DNA of 64,000 nucleotides from Burkholderiales bacterium (lineage in GTDB: Bacteria; Pseudomonadota; Gammaproteobacteria; Burkholderiales; Burkholderiaceae_C), in assembly GCA_017307855.1 (NCBI GenBank), contig JAFKGD010000014.1, positions 1-64,000 of the forward strand, in the 5' to 3' direction. A model generated the notes under the pieces. The model worked only from the letters and a program-made list of their open reading frames with translations. It did not search any database and was not told the DNA's origin. Of this stretch, positions 42,091 through 51,405 are shown one piece after another; position 1 is the first letter of the stretch, and each line of letters starts with the position of its first letter. A program made the position numbers and the translations under genes.

Positions 42091-43011
42091 ATGGAATCCA
42101 GCGACACCCGACGCATCGATCTCGATGGCCTGCAGGTGTTCGACATGGTCATGCGCGAGGGCAACGTCACCCGCGCGGCCGAGCGGCTGGCGCTGACGCA
42201 ATCCGCCGTCAGCCACGCGCTCGCGCGCCTGCGGCACATCCACGGCGATCCGCTGTTCGTGCGCGCCGCGGGCGGCGTGCGGCCCACACCGCGCGCGCAG
42301 CAGCTCTGGCGCGAGGTCCGCGAATCGCTGCAGATCCTGCGCCGCGCGGCCTCGCCCGCGACGTTCGATGCGGCGAGCGCGCGCTTCGGCATGTCGCTGG
42401 CCATCAACGACATGCTGGTGCACCTGCTGGTGCCCGCCTGGTATGCGCGGCTGCAGCACGAGGCGCCGGGCCTCACGCTGCGCCTGGTTACGCGCACGCT
42501 GGGCGACACCGAGGCGCGCCTGGCGCAGGGCACGCTGGATTTCGGCGTCGGCCTGTTCTCGGATCTGCCCGAGCATTTCTCGCGCCGCGAGCTGTGGATG
42601 GACCAGCACGTGTGCGTGTTCCGGCGGGCCAGCCCGGTGGCGGCGATGCCCTGGGATCTCGAGGCCTTCCGCTCGGTGGCGCACATCGCCATCTCGCCCG
42701 ACGGCGAAGCCTTCACCTATGCCGACTCGGCGCTGCGACACGTCGGCATCGAGCGGCGCATCGGCCTGGTGGTGAGCCAGTTCTCTGTGGTGCCTGCGTT
42801 GCTGGAGCAGTGCGACCTGATGGCGCTGCTGCCCCGTCGCCTGGCGCTGGCTGCGGCGCGGCGGCACGATCTCGAAGTGCGTGAAACGCCGTTTCCCCTG
42901 CAGCCGGTGAAGTACGAACTGGTGTGGCACGAGCGCAGCGCGCAGTCGCTGGCGCACATGTGGTTCCGCGACCATGTGGTCGAGCATTTGCGCTGGCCCG
43001 CCATGAAATAA
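42091..43011 (+). CDS. LysR-type regulator at the end of the ligase operon
   Basis: The 306-residue LysR regulator resembles the NodD/LinR/NahR subgroup: IDLDGLQVFDMVMREGNVTR, LTQSAVSHALARLRHIHGDP, LFVRAAGGVRPTPRAQQLW. It lies 31 bases behind the Bug receptor gene in the same direction, an arrangement that makes it part of the operon it may control. A strong terminator overlaps the end of its stop codon. Confidence 0.88.
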   Translation: MESSDTRRIDLDGLQVFDMVMREGNVTRAAERLALTQSAVSHALARLRHIHGDPLFVRAAGGVRPTPRAQQLWREVRESLQILRRAASPATFDAASARFGMSLAINDMLVHLLVPAWYARLQHEAPGLTLRLVTRTLGDTEARLAQGTLDFGVGLFSDLPEHFSRRELWMDQHVCVFRRASPVAAMPWDLEAFRSVAHIAISPDGEAFTYADSALRHVGIERRIGLVVSQFSVVPALLEQCDLMALLPRRLALAAARRHDLEVRETPFPLQPVKYELVWHERSAQSLAHMWFRDHVVEHLRWPAMK

Positions 43012-43044
43012 CGGCAGGAGGGGCGAGCCCCTCCTGCCGTTTTC
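43009..43044. terminator. Bidirectional terminator between lysR and gcd
   Basis: ACGGCAGGAGGGG (43011-43023) pairs perfectly with CCCCTCCTGCCGT (43028-43040) around a CGAG loop, followed by TTTTC on the plus strand and by TTATTTC on the minus strand. It lies between two convergent genes and can end both transcripts. Confidence 0.92.
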
Positions 43045-43096
43045 TGGATGACAGCGCGATGGCCGCAGAGCGGCCCCGGCGGCATGCCTCAGCGCA

Positions 43097-45478
43097 TCAG
43101 TTGCCCTTGAGCTTGTAGGCCACCACGTAGTCGCCGCGGTCGGGCGACTGGCGTGCGCCGCCGGCGGAGATCACCACGTATTGCTGCTGGGTCTTGGGCG
43201 ACACATAGGTCATGGGCGTGGCTTGCGCGCCCACGGGCAGGCGGCCCTTCCAGAGTTCCTTTCCGGTCAGCGTGTCCATGGCGCGCAGGTAGTAGTCCTG
43301 CGTGCCGCCGTAGAACGTCAGGCCGCCGGCCGTGGTGATGGGGCCGCCCAGCGTGGGCATGCCCAGCGGCACCGGCACGCCGGCCTTCACGCCGTTGACG
43401 ACCGCGTCTTCCACCGTGCCCGCCGGGCGCTGCCACACGATCTGGCGCGTCTTCAGGTCGATGGCCGTGAACGTGCCCCAGGCGGGCGCGTGGCACGGAA
43501 TGCCCAGCGGCGAGTTGAAGGCCTGCTGCGTGATGGCGTAGGGCGTGCCGCCCTGCGGGTGCATGCCCACGCCGTGTTCGAGGCTGGCCTGGCGCTTGTC
43601 GGCTTCGGCGCGCGGGATCAGCTGCACCCGCTGCGGCATGCGGATGTCGTTGACGATCAGCAGGCCGTTGTGCTCGTCCACCGACGCGCTGCCCCAGTTC
43701 ATGCCGCCGTAGTAGCCCGGATGCAGCAGGCTGGGCGTGGTGGTGGGCGGGGTGAACTCGCCCTCATAGCGCAACTGCTTGAAGGCGATGCGGCACGCCA
43801 GCTGGTCGAACCAGGTGGCGCCCCACATGCGCGCTTCGCTGAGCGGCTCGTTGCCGATGGCGGGCATGCCCACCGAGTAGGGCTGCGTCTTCGAGACCCA
43901 GTCGCCTTCCTGCGCGCCTTGCGGCACGGGCAGCTCCTTCACCTCGGCCAGCGGCGTGCCGTCGCGGCGGTCGAGCATGAAGATCTGGCCGCGCTTGGTC
44001 ACCTGGATCAGCGCGGGCACCGTGCCGCCCTTGCCGTCGGGTGCGTCGTACAGCGTGGGCTGCGCGGGCACGTCGTAGTCCCAGATGTCGTGGTGCACGG
44101 TCTGGAACTTCCAGCGTTCGCGGCCGGTGGTGACGTCCACCGCCACGATGGACGACGAATATTCCTCCGACGCCTTGGAGCGTTGCGCGCCCCAGAAGTC
44201 GGGCGGGTTGTTGCCGGTGGGCAGGTAGATCAGGCCCAGCGCATCGTCGAAGGAAGGCGTGGACCACACGTTGGGCGTGCTGCGCGTGTAGCTCTGGCCT
44301 TCGGGCGGCAGTTTGGTGATGGCGGGGTTGCCCAGGTCCCAGGCCCACACGAGCTCGCCCGTGTCGGCGCTGAAGGCGCGCACCACGCCCGAGGGCTCGT
44401 CGATCTCGCGGCCGTCGAACACCCAGCCACCCACGACGATCAGGTTGCGCACCACCGTGGGCATCGAGGTCTGGAAGTAGTAGGACGCCTTGACCAGGCC
44501 CATGCCCTGCTTCAGATCCACCGTGCCGCCGTTGCCGAAGCCCGCGCAGGGCTGGCCGGTCTTGGCGTCGAGCTCGATCAGGCGCGCGTCCACCGTGGTC
44601 ATCACGATGCGCTGGTCGCAGGCACCGCCCTCGGCCGGCGCGGGCGCGGGAATGTCGCCCACGCGCGCGGTCACGGCGGCGGGCTCGTAGAAGCCCACCC
44701 CACGGCAGCGGTTCCACACCTTGGCGTTGGCGACGGGGTCGAACGTCCACTTCTGCGCACCGGTGTCGGCGTCGAGCGCGAACACCTTGTTGCGCGGCGT
44801 GCAGACGTAGACGGTGTCGCCGATCTGCGTGGGCGTGTTCTGGTTCTCGTTGCCGGGCGTGGCGATCTCGCCGGTGCGGAACGTCCAGGCCACTTCGAGC
44901 TGGTTCACGTTGTCGCGGTTGATCTGCGCGAACGGCGCATAGCGCGTACCGTTGGGCGTGCGGCCGTAGTACTGCCAGCGCGACTCGCCTTGCGCGGTGG
45001 GCGCGGCGCCGCTCGCTGCAGCGGCCACACCGTCGATGGTGCCGTGCGGCACGAACATCGCGGCGCCGCCGGCCACGATCGCCACGGCCAGCACCGCTGC
45101 GCCGGCATGGCCGGCGGTGCGCAGGCGCCCCAGCGACAGGCGCGGCAGGGCCAGCGCCACCAGCAGGCCCAGCACCAGCACGGGCGCCAGGCGCGGCACC
45201 GACGGCCAGAACGCGAAGCCCACTTCGTAGACGGACCACAGCAGCGTGCCCACGAACACGGCCGCGTACAGCCAGAAGCCGCTCATGCGCGCGCGTGCGA
45301 GCTGCACGCCGCTGGCCACCAGCAGCGCGCCGGCGAGCAGGTAGTACCACGAGCCACCCAGGCTCATGAGGCGGGCGCCGCCCACGGCGAGCGCCAGGCC
45401 CACCAGTGCCAGGATCACGCCCAGCACCACCAGGGGCCATCGGCCCCTCTGCTTTGTTGTTGTGTCGTTATTGCTCAT
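43097..45478 (-). CDS. gcd: Membrane-bound PQQ-dependent glucose dehydrogenase
   Basis: Gcd oxidises glucose and other aldoses in the periplasm and passes electrons to ubiquinone, using PQQ. The 793-residue product has five N-terminal membrane helices (residues 14-145) and an eight-bladed quinoprotein domain starting SRWQYYGRTPNGTRYAPFAQ, with further landmarks GQSYTRSTPNVWSTPSFD, YLPTGNNPPDFWG and a C-terminal RQSPDRGDYVVAYKL. Homologues include Gcd and quinate dehydrogenase, so another polyol or acid substrate is possible. It is the third gene behind a MarR regulator and a PQQ-type TonB receptor. Confidence 0.9.
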   Translation of the reverse strand: MSNNDTTTKQRGRWPLVVLGVILALVGLALAVGGARLMSLGGSWYYLLAGALLVASGVQLARARMSGFWLYAAVFVGTLLWSVYEVGFAFWPSVPRLAPVLVLGLLVALALPRLSLGRLRTAGHAGAAVLAVAIVAGGAAMFVPHGTIDGVAAAASGAAPTAQGESRWQYYGRTPNGTRYAPFAQINRDNVNQLEVAWTFRTGEIATPGNENQNTPTQIGDTVYVCTPRNKVFALDADTGAQKWTFDPVANAKVWNRCRGVGFYEPAAVTARVGDIPAPAPAEGGACDQRIVMTTVDARLIELDAKTGQPCAGFGNGGTVDLKQGMGLVKASYYFQTSMPTVVRNLIVVGGWVFDGREIDEPSGVVRAFSADTGELVWAWDLGNPAITKLPPEGQSYTRSTPNVWSTPSFDDALGLIYLPTGNNPPDFWGAQRSKASEEYSSSIVAVDVTTGRERWKFQTVHHDIWDYDVPAQPTLYDAPDGKGGTVPALIQVTKRGQIFMLDRRDGTPLAEVKELPVPQGAQEGDWVSKTQPYSVGMPAIGNEPLSEARMWGATWFDQLACRIAFKQLRYEGEFTPPTTTPSLLHPGYYGGMNWGSASVDEHNGLLIVNDIRMPQRVQLIPRAEADKRQASLEHGVGMHPQGGTPYAITQQAFNSPLGIPCHAPAWGTFTAIDLKTRQIVWQRPAGTVEDAVVNGVKAGVPVPLGMPTLGGPITTAGGLTFYGGTQDYYLRAMDTLTGKELWKGRLPVGAQATPMTYVSPKTQQQYVVISAGGARQSPDRGDYVVAYKLKGN

Positions 45479-45565
45479 AGGAACCTGCCTTTCGCTTCAC
45501 TTTCTCTTCGCTTCGGGAATCGGGGACCGCGTCCCTGGCGCGGCCTGTCATGTCTGTGATCGTGC

Positions 45566-47698
45566 TCAGAACCGGTAGGTGGCGGTGACGCCAGTGCTCC
45601 AGTTGCGGCCAGGCGCGCTCTCGTAATAGCGGGCGTTGCCTTCGTTGACGATGACCGAGCCGGCATAGGTTCGGTCGGTCGCGTTGTCCACGCGCGCGAA
45701 CGCCGCCACTTCCCAGCGCGGCGAGGGGCGCAGCAGGTAGCCGGCGTGCAGTCCCAGCGTGGTGTATCCGGGCGCGGACTGCGTGTTGCCGTCGTTCACG
45801 GCGATGTCGCTCACGTGCCGCAGCTCGGCGCCCGCGCGCCAGCCTTCGGGCGGTGCCCAGGCGATCTCGGCCTGCGCCACCTGGCGCGCGATGCCGGGAA
45901 TGCGGTTGCCGGCCGGCACGCAAGCGCCCGCGCCGCAGAAGCCGTCGCGGTAGGTGGCGTCGATCCAGGTGTAGGCCGCCTGTGCGCGCCAGTGGCCGGC
46001 GATGCGGCCGGCCCAGCCCAGCTCGAAGCCATGGCGTTGCGTGCGCCCGGCGTTCTGGAAGGTGCTGCGGCCGCCGCTGTTGGTGGCGGTGACGATCTCG
46101 TCGTCGGTGCGCGTGCTGAACAGCGCGGCTGTGAGCAGGCCGCCGGCCAGGCGCTGCTTGGCGCCCACTTCGGCGCTGGTGTTGACGGACGGGCGCAGGT
46201 CGAAGTTCAGGCCGGCGAGGCCACCCGCGCGGTACGACAGTTCGTTGAACGTCGGCGTCTCGAAGCCGCGGCCGATGGCGCCGTACAGGCTGACATCGTC
46301 TCTCGCCTCGTAGCGCAGCGCGGCCATGGGCAGCGCGCGGCTGTAGTCGGCGGCGCCGCTGTCGTCGCCGTTGCCGGGGACGATGTAGTGGTCGGTCGAG
46401 CGGAAGCGCACGCTGCTGTGGCGCAAGCCGGCCTCGAGACTCCAGCGGTCGGTGAAATGCCAGCGGGCCTGCAGATACGGATCGATGTTCTCCACACGGT
46501 TGCTTTCGTCGCGGCGCAGGTTGCCCTGCACACCCAGCGTGGGGCCGACGAAGTTCTCCCATCCGCGCCGCGCCTCTTCGAGCACGTCGATGCCGATGCC
46601 GCCGATCAGCGTGAGCGGCCGGCCCGCGAGTTCGGTGCGGGTGGTCCAGCGCGCATCGATGCCGCCGTAGTCGCGCGCCAGGTCGATCACGCCACCGGAC
46701 TGCGTGGCCGGTGCCTGGGCCGCCACCGGAATCGCCTGGAACTGCACCGTCTGGCGCTGGCCGTAATAGACCATCACGCGCAGGTCGTTGCGCGCGTCGA
46801 TGCGGCGCTCCCACACCAGGCCGCCCTGCGTCTGGTCCACGGTCTTGCGCGTGTCGAACTGCGTGGCTTGCGGCGTGGCCTGGCGCGGATTGGCGGTGAA
46901 CTGGCCGAGGTCCAGGCCCAGCGGATCCTGTGCATTCACCCGCACGTGGTTGAGCACCAGCGTCAGCCGGCTGTCTTCTGACAGGCTCACGCCCACGCGC
47001 GCGTTGGCGGTGTTGCGCGTGGCGGCGCTGTGCTCGCGCCAGCCGTCGGTCTCGAAGCGGCTCGCCGACAGCAGCCAGTCCACCCCATCGGCCGTGCTGC
47101 CGCTTCCCTTGGCGCTGTAGCGGCGCAGACCGTCGCTGCCCACCGCGAGACCGCCGGTGAGCGTGGGCGGGCCTTCGCCGGTCTCGGTGAAGACCTGCAT
47201 CACGCCGCCCGACGAGTTGCCGTAGAGCGCCGAGAACGGACCGCGCAGCACCTCGACGCGCTCGATCGAGCCGATGTCGATGTTGGAGCTCTGCCCCTGG
47301 CCGTCGGGCATGGTGGCCGGAATGCCGTCCACGTACAGCCGCACGCCGCGGATGCCGAAGGTGGAGCGTGCGCCGAAGCCGCGGATCGACAGTTGCAGGT
47401 CCTGCGCGTGGTTCTGCCGGTTCTGCAGCACCAGGCCGGGCACGGCGCCCAGGCCTTCGGCCAGCGTGGCCTGCGGGCGCGATTCGCGCAGCGATTCGCC
47501 GCCGATCACGTCCACCGAGGCCGGCACTTCGAAGGGCGCGGCGTCCTGCCGCGTGCTGGTGACGGTGATGGCCTTGAGCGATGCGCCCTCGGCGGACACG
47601 GCGGCGGGTTGCGCGTACGCCGGGCCGGCGATCAGCAGGCCCAGCGCCACGGGCGTGAGGGTGGTCCGGAGCAGGGGGGTGGTGCGGGTCATCGTCAT
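45566..47698 (-). CDS. pqqU: TonB-dependent outer-membrane receptor, PqqU (YncD) type
   Basis: The 710-residue outer-membrane receptor has a signal peptide (LLRTTLTPVALGLLIAG, cut after AYA), a plug domain and a 22-strand barrel ending in Phe (VTATYRF). It strongly resembles E. coli YncD/PqqU: RQNHAQDLQLSIRGFGARST, YVDGIPATMPDGQGQSSNID, EVLRGPFSALYGNSSGG, IPGIARQ near the end, and VIVNEGNARYYESAPGRNW. PqqU takes up the cofactor PQQ. Its place directly before the PQQ-dependent gcd gene supports the same role. The ATG at 47698 overlaps the marR stop by four bases. Confidence 0.9.
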   Translation of the reverse strand: MTMTRTTPLLRTTLTPVALGLLIAGPAYAQPAAVSAEGASLKAITVTSTRQDAAPFEVPASVDVIGGESLRESRPQATLAEGLGAVPGLVLQNRQNHAQDLQLSIRGFGARSTFGIRGVRLYVDGIPATMPDGQGQSSNIDIGSIERVEVLRGPFSALYGNSSGGVMQVFTETGEGPPTLTGGLAVGSDGLRRYSAKGSGSTADGVDWLLSASRFETDGWREHSAATRNTANARVGVSLSEDSRLTLVLNHVRVNAQDPLGLDLGQFTANPRQATPQATQFDTRKTVDQTQGGLVWERRIDARNDLRVMVYYGQRQTVQFQAIPVAAQAPATQSGGVIDLARDYGGIDARWTTRTELAGRPLTLIGGIGIDVLEEARRGWENFVGPTLGVQGNLRRDESNRVENIDPYLQARWHFTDRWSLEAGLRHSSVRFRSTDHYIVPGNGDDSGAADYSRALPMAALRYEARDDVSLYGAIGRGFETPTFNELSYRAGGLAGLNFDLRPSVNTSAEVGAKQRLAGGLLTAALFSTRTDDEIVTATNSGGRSTFQNAGRTQRHGFELGWAGRIAGHWRAQAAYTWIDATYRDGFCGAGACVPAGNRIPGIARQVAQAEIAWAPPEGWRAGAELRHVSDIAVNDGNTQSAPGYTTLGLHAGYLLRPSPRWEVAAFARVDNATDRTYAGSVIVNEGNARYYESAPGRNWSTGVTATYRF

Positions 47699-48156
47699 TC
47701 TTGTTCGGTGGCCTGGCGTTGCTGGCGGATCAGCGAGGCCTCGACCTGGCCGAACACCCGCAGGCAGGCTTCCATGTCGGCATCGCTCACGCCCTCGAAG
47801 CTGGCCTCGGCCAGATCGGCCAGCACCTGCTCGATGCGGGCGTGCAGCTTGCGGCCCGGCGCGGTGAGGTGCAGCGTCTTGGCGCGGCGGTCGGGGGCGT
47901 GCTCGCGCCGCTCGATGAGGCCGGCGGCTTCGACGCGGTCGAGCGTGCGCACCAGCGACGCGCCCTCCACCCCGAGCAGCTCGGCCAGGTCCACCTGCCG
48001 CAGTCCGTCTCGGCGGCCCGTCACCAGCACCGGCCACGCCATCACCTCGGAGACCCCGCAGCTCTCGAGCGCCAGATCGGCCTGCCGCCGGTAAGCCCGC
48101 GTGACGAGCGTGGCGGCGATCATGGTCTGTTGCCGGAGGTCGGTGAGATGTTCCAT
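47695..48156 (-). CDS. MarR-family regulator of the pqqU-gcd operon
   Basis: A 153-residue MarR-type dimeric repressor: helical N-terminus, winged helix with LRQVDLAELLGVEGASLVRT and LDRVEAAGLIERREHAPDRR, and LTAPGRKLHARIEQV before the C-terminal dimer helix. MarR proteins release DNA on binding small aromatic ligands or oxidation. The gene is first in the operon and overlaps pqqU by ATGA, so it probably controls itself and the two following genes. A palindrome lies 34 bases upstream. Confidence 0.88.
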   Translation of the reverse strand: MEHLTDLRQQTMIAATLVTRAYRRQADLALESCGVSEVMAWPVLVTGRRDGLRQVDLAELLGVEGASLVRTLDRVEAAGLIERREHAPDRRAKTLHLTAPGRKLHARIEQVLADLAEASFEGVSDADMEACLRVFGQVEASLIRQQRQATEQE

Positions 48157-48189
48157 GGCGATGCACTGTCGATCGCGCGCACGCGAATC

Positions 48190-48203
48190 GTTAGCAGCCT
48201 AAC
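48190..48203. promoter_or_regulatory. Palindrome upstream of the MarR gene (candidate operator)
   Basis: GTTAG and CTAAC flank a CAGC spacer, giving a perfect inverted repeat of MarR-operator size. It lies in an A+T-rich patch (48199-48220) that should carry the promoter for the minus-strand operon. Role inferred from position and size. Confidence 0.5.
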
Positions 48204-48290
48204 TATTTATTGCAATTCTTTCACGAACGCAATGCCCCTGGCGCCGATGCCGGCACTGCTCCGTGCGCGGGACCCGCGCAGGAGCCGTCG

Positions 48291-49742
48291 TCAGCCGCGC
48301 GAGCTGCCGCGCTGCTCGGCCACGCGCCGCTCGAACACGCGCCAGAAGGCCGCGTCCTGCGTGTTGGCGAAGTTGATGCGCATCAGTGTGGACGGCGCCG
48401 GTGTGGCGTGGAACAGGCCGCCGGGCGCCAGCAGGTAGCCTTCGTCGAGCATGCGCAGCGCCAGCACGTCGGTGTCGACGCCGGTGTCCACCCAGCCGAA
48501 CAGGCCCGCCGGTTCGGCCGCGAAGCGGCAGCCCGCCGCCTCGGCATGCCGCACGCTGCGCGCGCGCGCAGCGGCCAGGCGGTCGCGCACGCGATCGGCA
48601 TGGCGGCGCAGCTGGCCCTGCTCGATGCACAGCGCCAGCGCGCGTTCGAGCAGGGAGGGCGTGGTCAGCGTGGCCAGCAGCTTGGTGTCGAGCAGGCGCT
48701 CGACCAGATCCTGCGGCGCCGCCAGGAAGCCCACGCGCCAGTTGGGCGCGAGGATCTTGGCGAAGCCGCTCACGTAGATGGTGCGCGAGAGGCCGTCGAG
48801 CACCGACAGGCGCGTGGCGTGCTCGGGCGCGATGTGGCTGTAGGTGTCGTCTTCGACGATGTGGAAGTCGTACTGCTGCGCCAGCTGCAGCACGCGGTGC
48901 GCGCTGCCGGGCGACAGGCAGTAACCCGTGGGGTTGTGGAACACGCTCACCGAGACGAACAGCCGCGGGTGATGCAGCTCGCAGTAGCGCGCCATCACGT
49001 CCAGGTCGGGCCCGTCGGGGCCGCGCGGCACGGGCAGCACGCGCATGCCCAGGGCGTCGAGCCGCGCGAACTCCACCGACCAGCCGGGCTCTTCGACCAT
49101 CACCGGGTCGCCCGCCTTGAGCAGCGTGCGGCTCACCACGTCCAGCGCATGCGTGGCGCCCACGGTGGTGACGATCTGCTCGGGGCTCACGGGCAGGTGG
49201 ATGCTGGCCAGCCGCTGGGCCAGGGCTTCGCGCAGGCGGGCGTCGCCCTTGGGTTCGCCGTAGCTCAGCGAGTTCTCGATCAGCGACGCGCCGCTGGTCA
49301 CGCGGCGCACGGCCTGCGGCATGAAGGCGTTCTCGAGCCACTGGCTGGGCAGCACGCCGGAGCCGGGCTGCGGCTTGCTGGACGCCTGGTGGAACATGCC
49401 GCGGATGAGCGCCGTGGCATCGATGCGGCTGACGCCGGGCAGCGGGCCGCCGCCGCGAGCCGCCGGCGGATCGGCGCGGCGCGTGCGCGTGCTGGCTGCG
49501 GCCGGCGGCGCCACCAGGTCGCGCACGAAGAAGCCCTTCTGCGGCCGCGATTCCACCAGCCCCTGCGCCAGCAGCTGGTCGTAGGCGGCCACCACCGTGT
49601 ACGGACTCACGCCCTGCTGGCGCGCGCATTCGCGCACCGAGGGCAGGCGCGTGCCGGCCGCGAGCAGGCGCGAGCGGATGCGCTCGGCGAAACGGGCGGC
49701 GAGCTGGTCGGTGAGGGTCTGGGCCGGGGTGCGCGTGAGCAT
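48291..49742 (-). CDS. MocR-type regulator (GntR helix-turn-helix fused to aminotransferase domain)
   Basis: The 483-residue protein has a GntR winged helix in residues 1-75 (AGTRLPSVRECARQQGVSPY, TVVAAYDQLLAQGLVESRPQ) and a class I aminotransferase-like domain with the PLP-binding Lys in YVSGFAKILAPNWRVGFL and the Asn-Pro motif VFHNPTGYCLSPG. MocR proteins sense PLP or amino-acid aldimines and control vitamin B6, GABA, taurine or transport genes. It is divergent from a LysE, EamA, aminotransferase and PhzF operon, its probable target. Confidence 0.92.
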   Translation of the reverse strand: MLTRTPAQTLTDQLAARFAERIRSRLLAAGTRLPSVRECARQQGVSPYTVVAAYDQLLAQGLVESRPQKGFFVRDLVAPPAAASTRTRRADPPAARGGGPLPGVSRIDATALIRGMFHQASSKPQPGSGVLPSQWLENAFMPQAVRRVTSGASLIENSLSYGEPKGDARLREALAQRLASIHLPVSPEQIVTTVGATHALDVVSRTLLKAGDPVMVEEPGWSVEFARLDALGMRVLPVPRGPDGPDLDVMARYCELHHPRLFVSVSVFHNPTGYCLSPGSAHRVLQLAQQYDFHIVEDDTYSHIAPEHATRLSVLDGLSRTIYVSGFAKILAPNWRVGFLAAPQDLVERLLDTKLLATLTTPSLLERALALCIEQGQLRRHADRVRDRLAAARARSVRHAEAAGCRFAAEPAGLFGWVDTGVDTDVLALRMLDEGYLLAPGGLFHATPAPSTLMRINFANTQDAAFWRVFERRVAEQRGSSRG

Positions 49743-49785
49743 GGTGTGCGAACCGCAAGCAGCAACTGTGCCGGGGCTGCTGCCG

Positions 49786-49818
49786 ATACAGATGAGCTTG
49801 TTGTCAAATCATCTGTAT
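49786..49818. promoter_or_regulatory. Perfect inverted repeat between mocR and lysE genes
   Basis: ATACAGATGA (49786-49795) and TCATCTGTAT (49809-49818) form a perfect 10-bp inverted repeat with a 13-base spacer. It overlaps TTGTCA (49801-49806), a possible -35 box on either strand. This is a good candidate binding site for the MocR regulator acting on both genes. Confidence 0.7.
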
Positions 49819-49855
49819 TGGTTGTGTAGCGGTGCTCCAATTTAAAGTGTTCTCC

Positions 49856-50455
49856 ATGACCTGGCAAGAGTTCACCGCGCTGCTGGCTCTGGCCACCGCC
49901 ATGAGCTTCACCCCCGGCCCCAACACCGCGCTGTCCACGGCGCTGGCCGCCAACCGCGGCCTGCCGCAGGCGCTGCGCTTCGTGTGTTCCGTGCCCGTGG
50001 GCTGGGGCGTGTTGCTGCTGCTGTGCGCGGCCGGGCTGGGCGCGCTGCTGCTGGCGGTGCCGCCGCTGCGCTGGGCGCTCAAGGCCGTGGGCGTGGGCTA
50101 CCTGCTGTGGATGGCATGGCGGCTGGCGGGCGCGGCGCGGCTGTCGCAGGCCGATGCGCGTCGGCTCGACATCGGCTTCTGGCAGGGCGCGGCCCTGCAG
50201 TTCGTCAACATCAAGGCCTGGCTGCTGGCGCTGTCCATCGTGGCCGGCTGGGTGGCCGGGCACGACGACGCGCTGCGCCGGCTGGCCGTGGTGCTGCCGG
50301 TGATGCTGGCCTTCGCCTTCGCCAGCAACCTCACCTACGCGGTGGTGGGCGCGTTGCTGCGCGACTGGCTGGCGCAGGGCCGGCGCCTGCTGTGGTTCAA
50401 CCGCGCCATGGCGGCCGTGCTGGTGGCCACGGCTGTGTGGATGCTGTGGGCATGA
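49856..50455 (+). CDS. LysE/RhtB-family exporter
   Basis: A 199-residue inner-membrane exporter with about six helices. The family start MTWQEFTALLALATAMSFTP-GPNTAL is typical of RhtB/LysE proteins that export amino acids, and FWQGAALQFVNIKAWLLALS (the N-x-K region) is conserved. The ATG at 49856 was preferred over an in-frame start at 49832 because it gives the standard N-terminus. The stop overlaps the next gene by four bases. Confidence 0.9.
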   Translation: MTWQEFTALLALATAMSFTPGPNTALSTALAANRGLPQALRFVCSVPVGWGVLLLLCAAGLGALLLAVPPLRWALKAVGVGYLLWMAWRLAGAARLSQADARRLDIGFWQGAALQFVNIKAWLLALSIVAGWVAGHDDALRRLAVVLPVMLAFAFASNLTYAVVGALLRDWLAQGRRLLWFNRAMAAVLVATAVWMLWA

Positions 50456-51405
50456 CGGCGACTCGCCAGGAGACGCTCGGACTGTGGCTGGGCCTGGCCG
50501 GCGTGGTGATGTTCGCCATCACGCTGCCCATGACGCGGCTGGCCACCGGCTCGCAGGCCGATCCACAACTCTCGCCCTGGTTCGTCACCTTCGGCCGCGC
50601 GGCACTCGCGGGCCTGCTGTCGGTGGCCTTTCTCGTGTCCACGCGCTCGCCGCTGCCGCAGCGCGGGCACTGGCGCTCGATCGCCATGGTGGTGATCGGC
50701 AGCGTGGTCGGTTATCCGCTGCTGCTGGCCTGGGCGCTGCGCGTGGTCGATTCCAGCCATGCAGCGGTGGTGACGGCGCTGCTGCCGCTGGCCACGGCGG
50801 CCGTCGCGGCGCTGGTGCTGCACCAGCGCGCGCGGCCGGCCTTCTGGCTGTGCGCGATGCTCGGCAGCGCGCTGGTGGTCATCTTCGCGGTGCTGCGCGC
50901 GCACGAGGCGGGCGCCGGCACGGGCCTGGCCTGGGCCGACCTGCTGCTGCTGGGCGCCGTGCTGTCGGCCGCGTGCGGCTACGTGTTCGGCGCGCGCATC
51001 ACGCCTGCGCTGGGTGCCGAGCGTGTGATCTGCTGGGTGTGCGCGTCGGCGCTGCCGTTCACCTTGCCTCTCACGCTGGCCACCTGGCCGCAGCAGCCGG
51101 TGGCGCCCTCGGCCTGGGCGGGCTTCGCCTACGTGGGGGTCATCTCGATGTGGGCCGGCTTCTTCGCCTGGTACCGCGGCCTCGCGCTGGGTGGCGCGCT
51201 GCGCGTGAGCCAGCTGCAGTTGCTGCAGCCTTTCTTCGCCATCCTCGCCTCCCTGCTGCTGCTGGGCGAGCCGCTGGATATGCTCACGCTCGGCTTCGCG
51301 CTGGCCGTGGTGGCCACCGTGGTGGCCGGCCAGCGGCTGGCGCGGCCGGCCGCCGCTCCTCTTCCGTCAACCGCTTCTTCTCCCTCTCCCAGGACGACCC
51401 CATGA
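50452..51405 (+). CDS. EamA/DMT-superfamily transporter
   Basis: The 317-residue protein has ten hydrophobic helices in two EamA repeats (LGLAGVVMFAITLPMTRLAT and WADLLLLGAVLSAACGYVFG), with PLATAAVAALVLHQRARPAF and LGEPLDMLTLGFALAVVATV at the repeat ends. DMT proteins mostly export metabolites or amino acids. Its ATG overlaps the lysE stop and its stop overlaps the aminotransferase start, so the genes are tightly coupled. Confidence 0.9.
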   Translation: MTATRQETLGLWLGLAGVVMFAITLPMTRLATGSQADPQLSPWFVTFGRAALAGLLSVAFLVSTRSPLPQRGHWRSIAMVVIGSVVGYPLLLAWALRVVDSSHAAVVTALLPLATAAVAALVLHQRARPAFWLCAMLGSALVVIFAVLRAHEAGAGTGLAWADLLLLGAVLSAACGYVFGARITPALGAERVICWVCASALPFTLPLTLATWPQQPVAPSAWAGFAYVGVISMWAGFFAWYRGLALGGALRVSQLQLLQPFFAILASLLLLGEPLDMLTLGFALAVVATVVAGQRLARPAAAPLPSTASSPSPRTTP

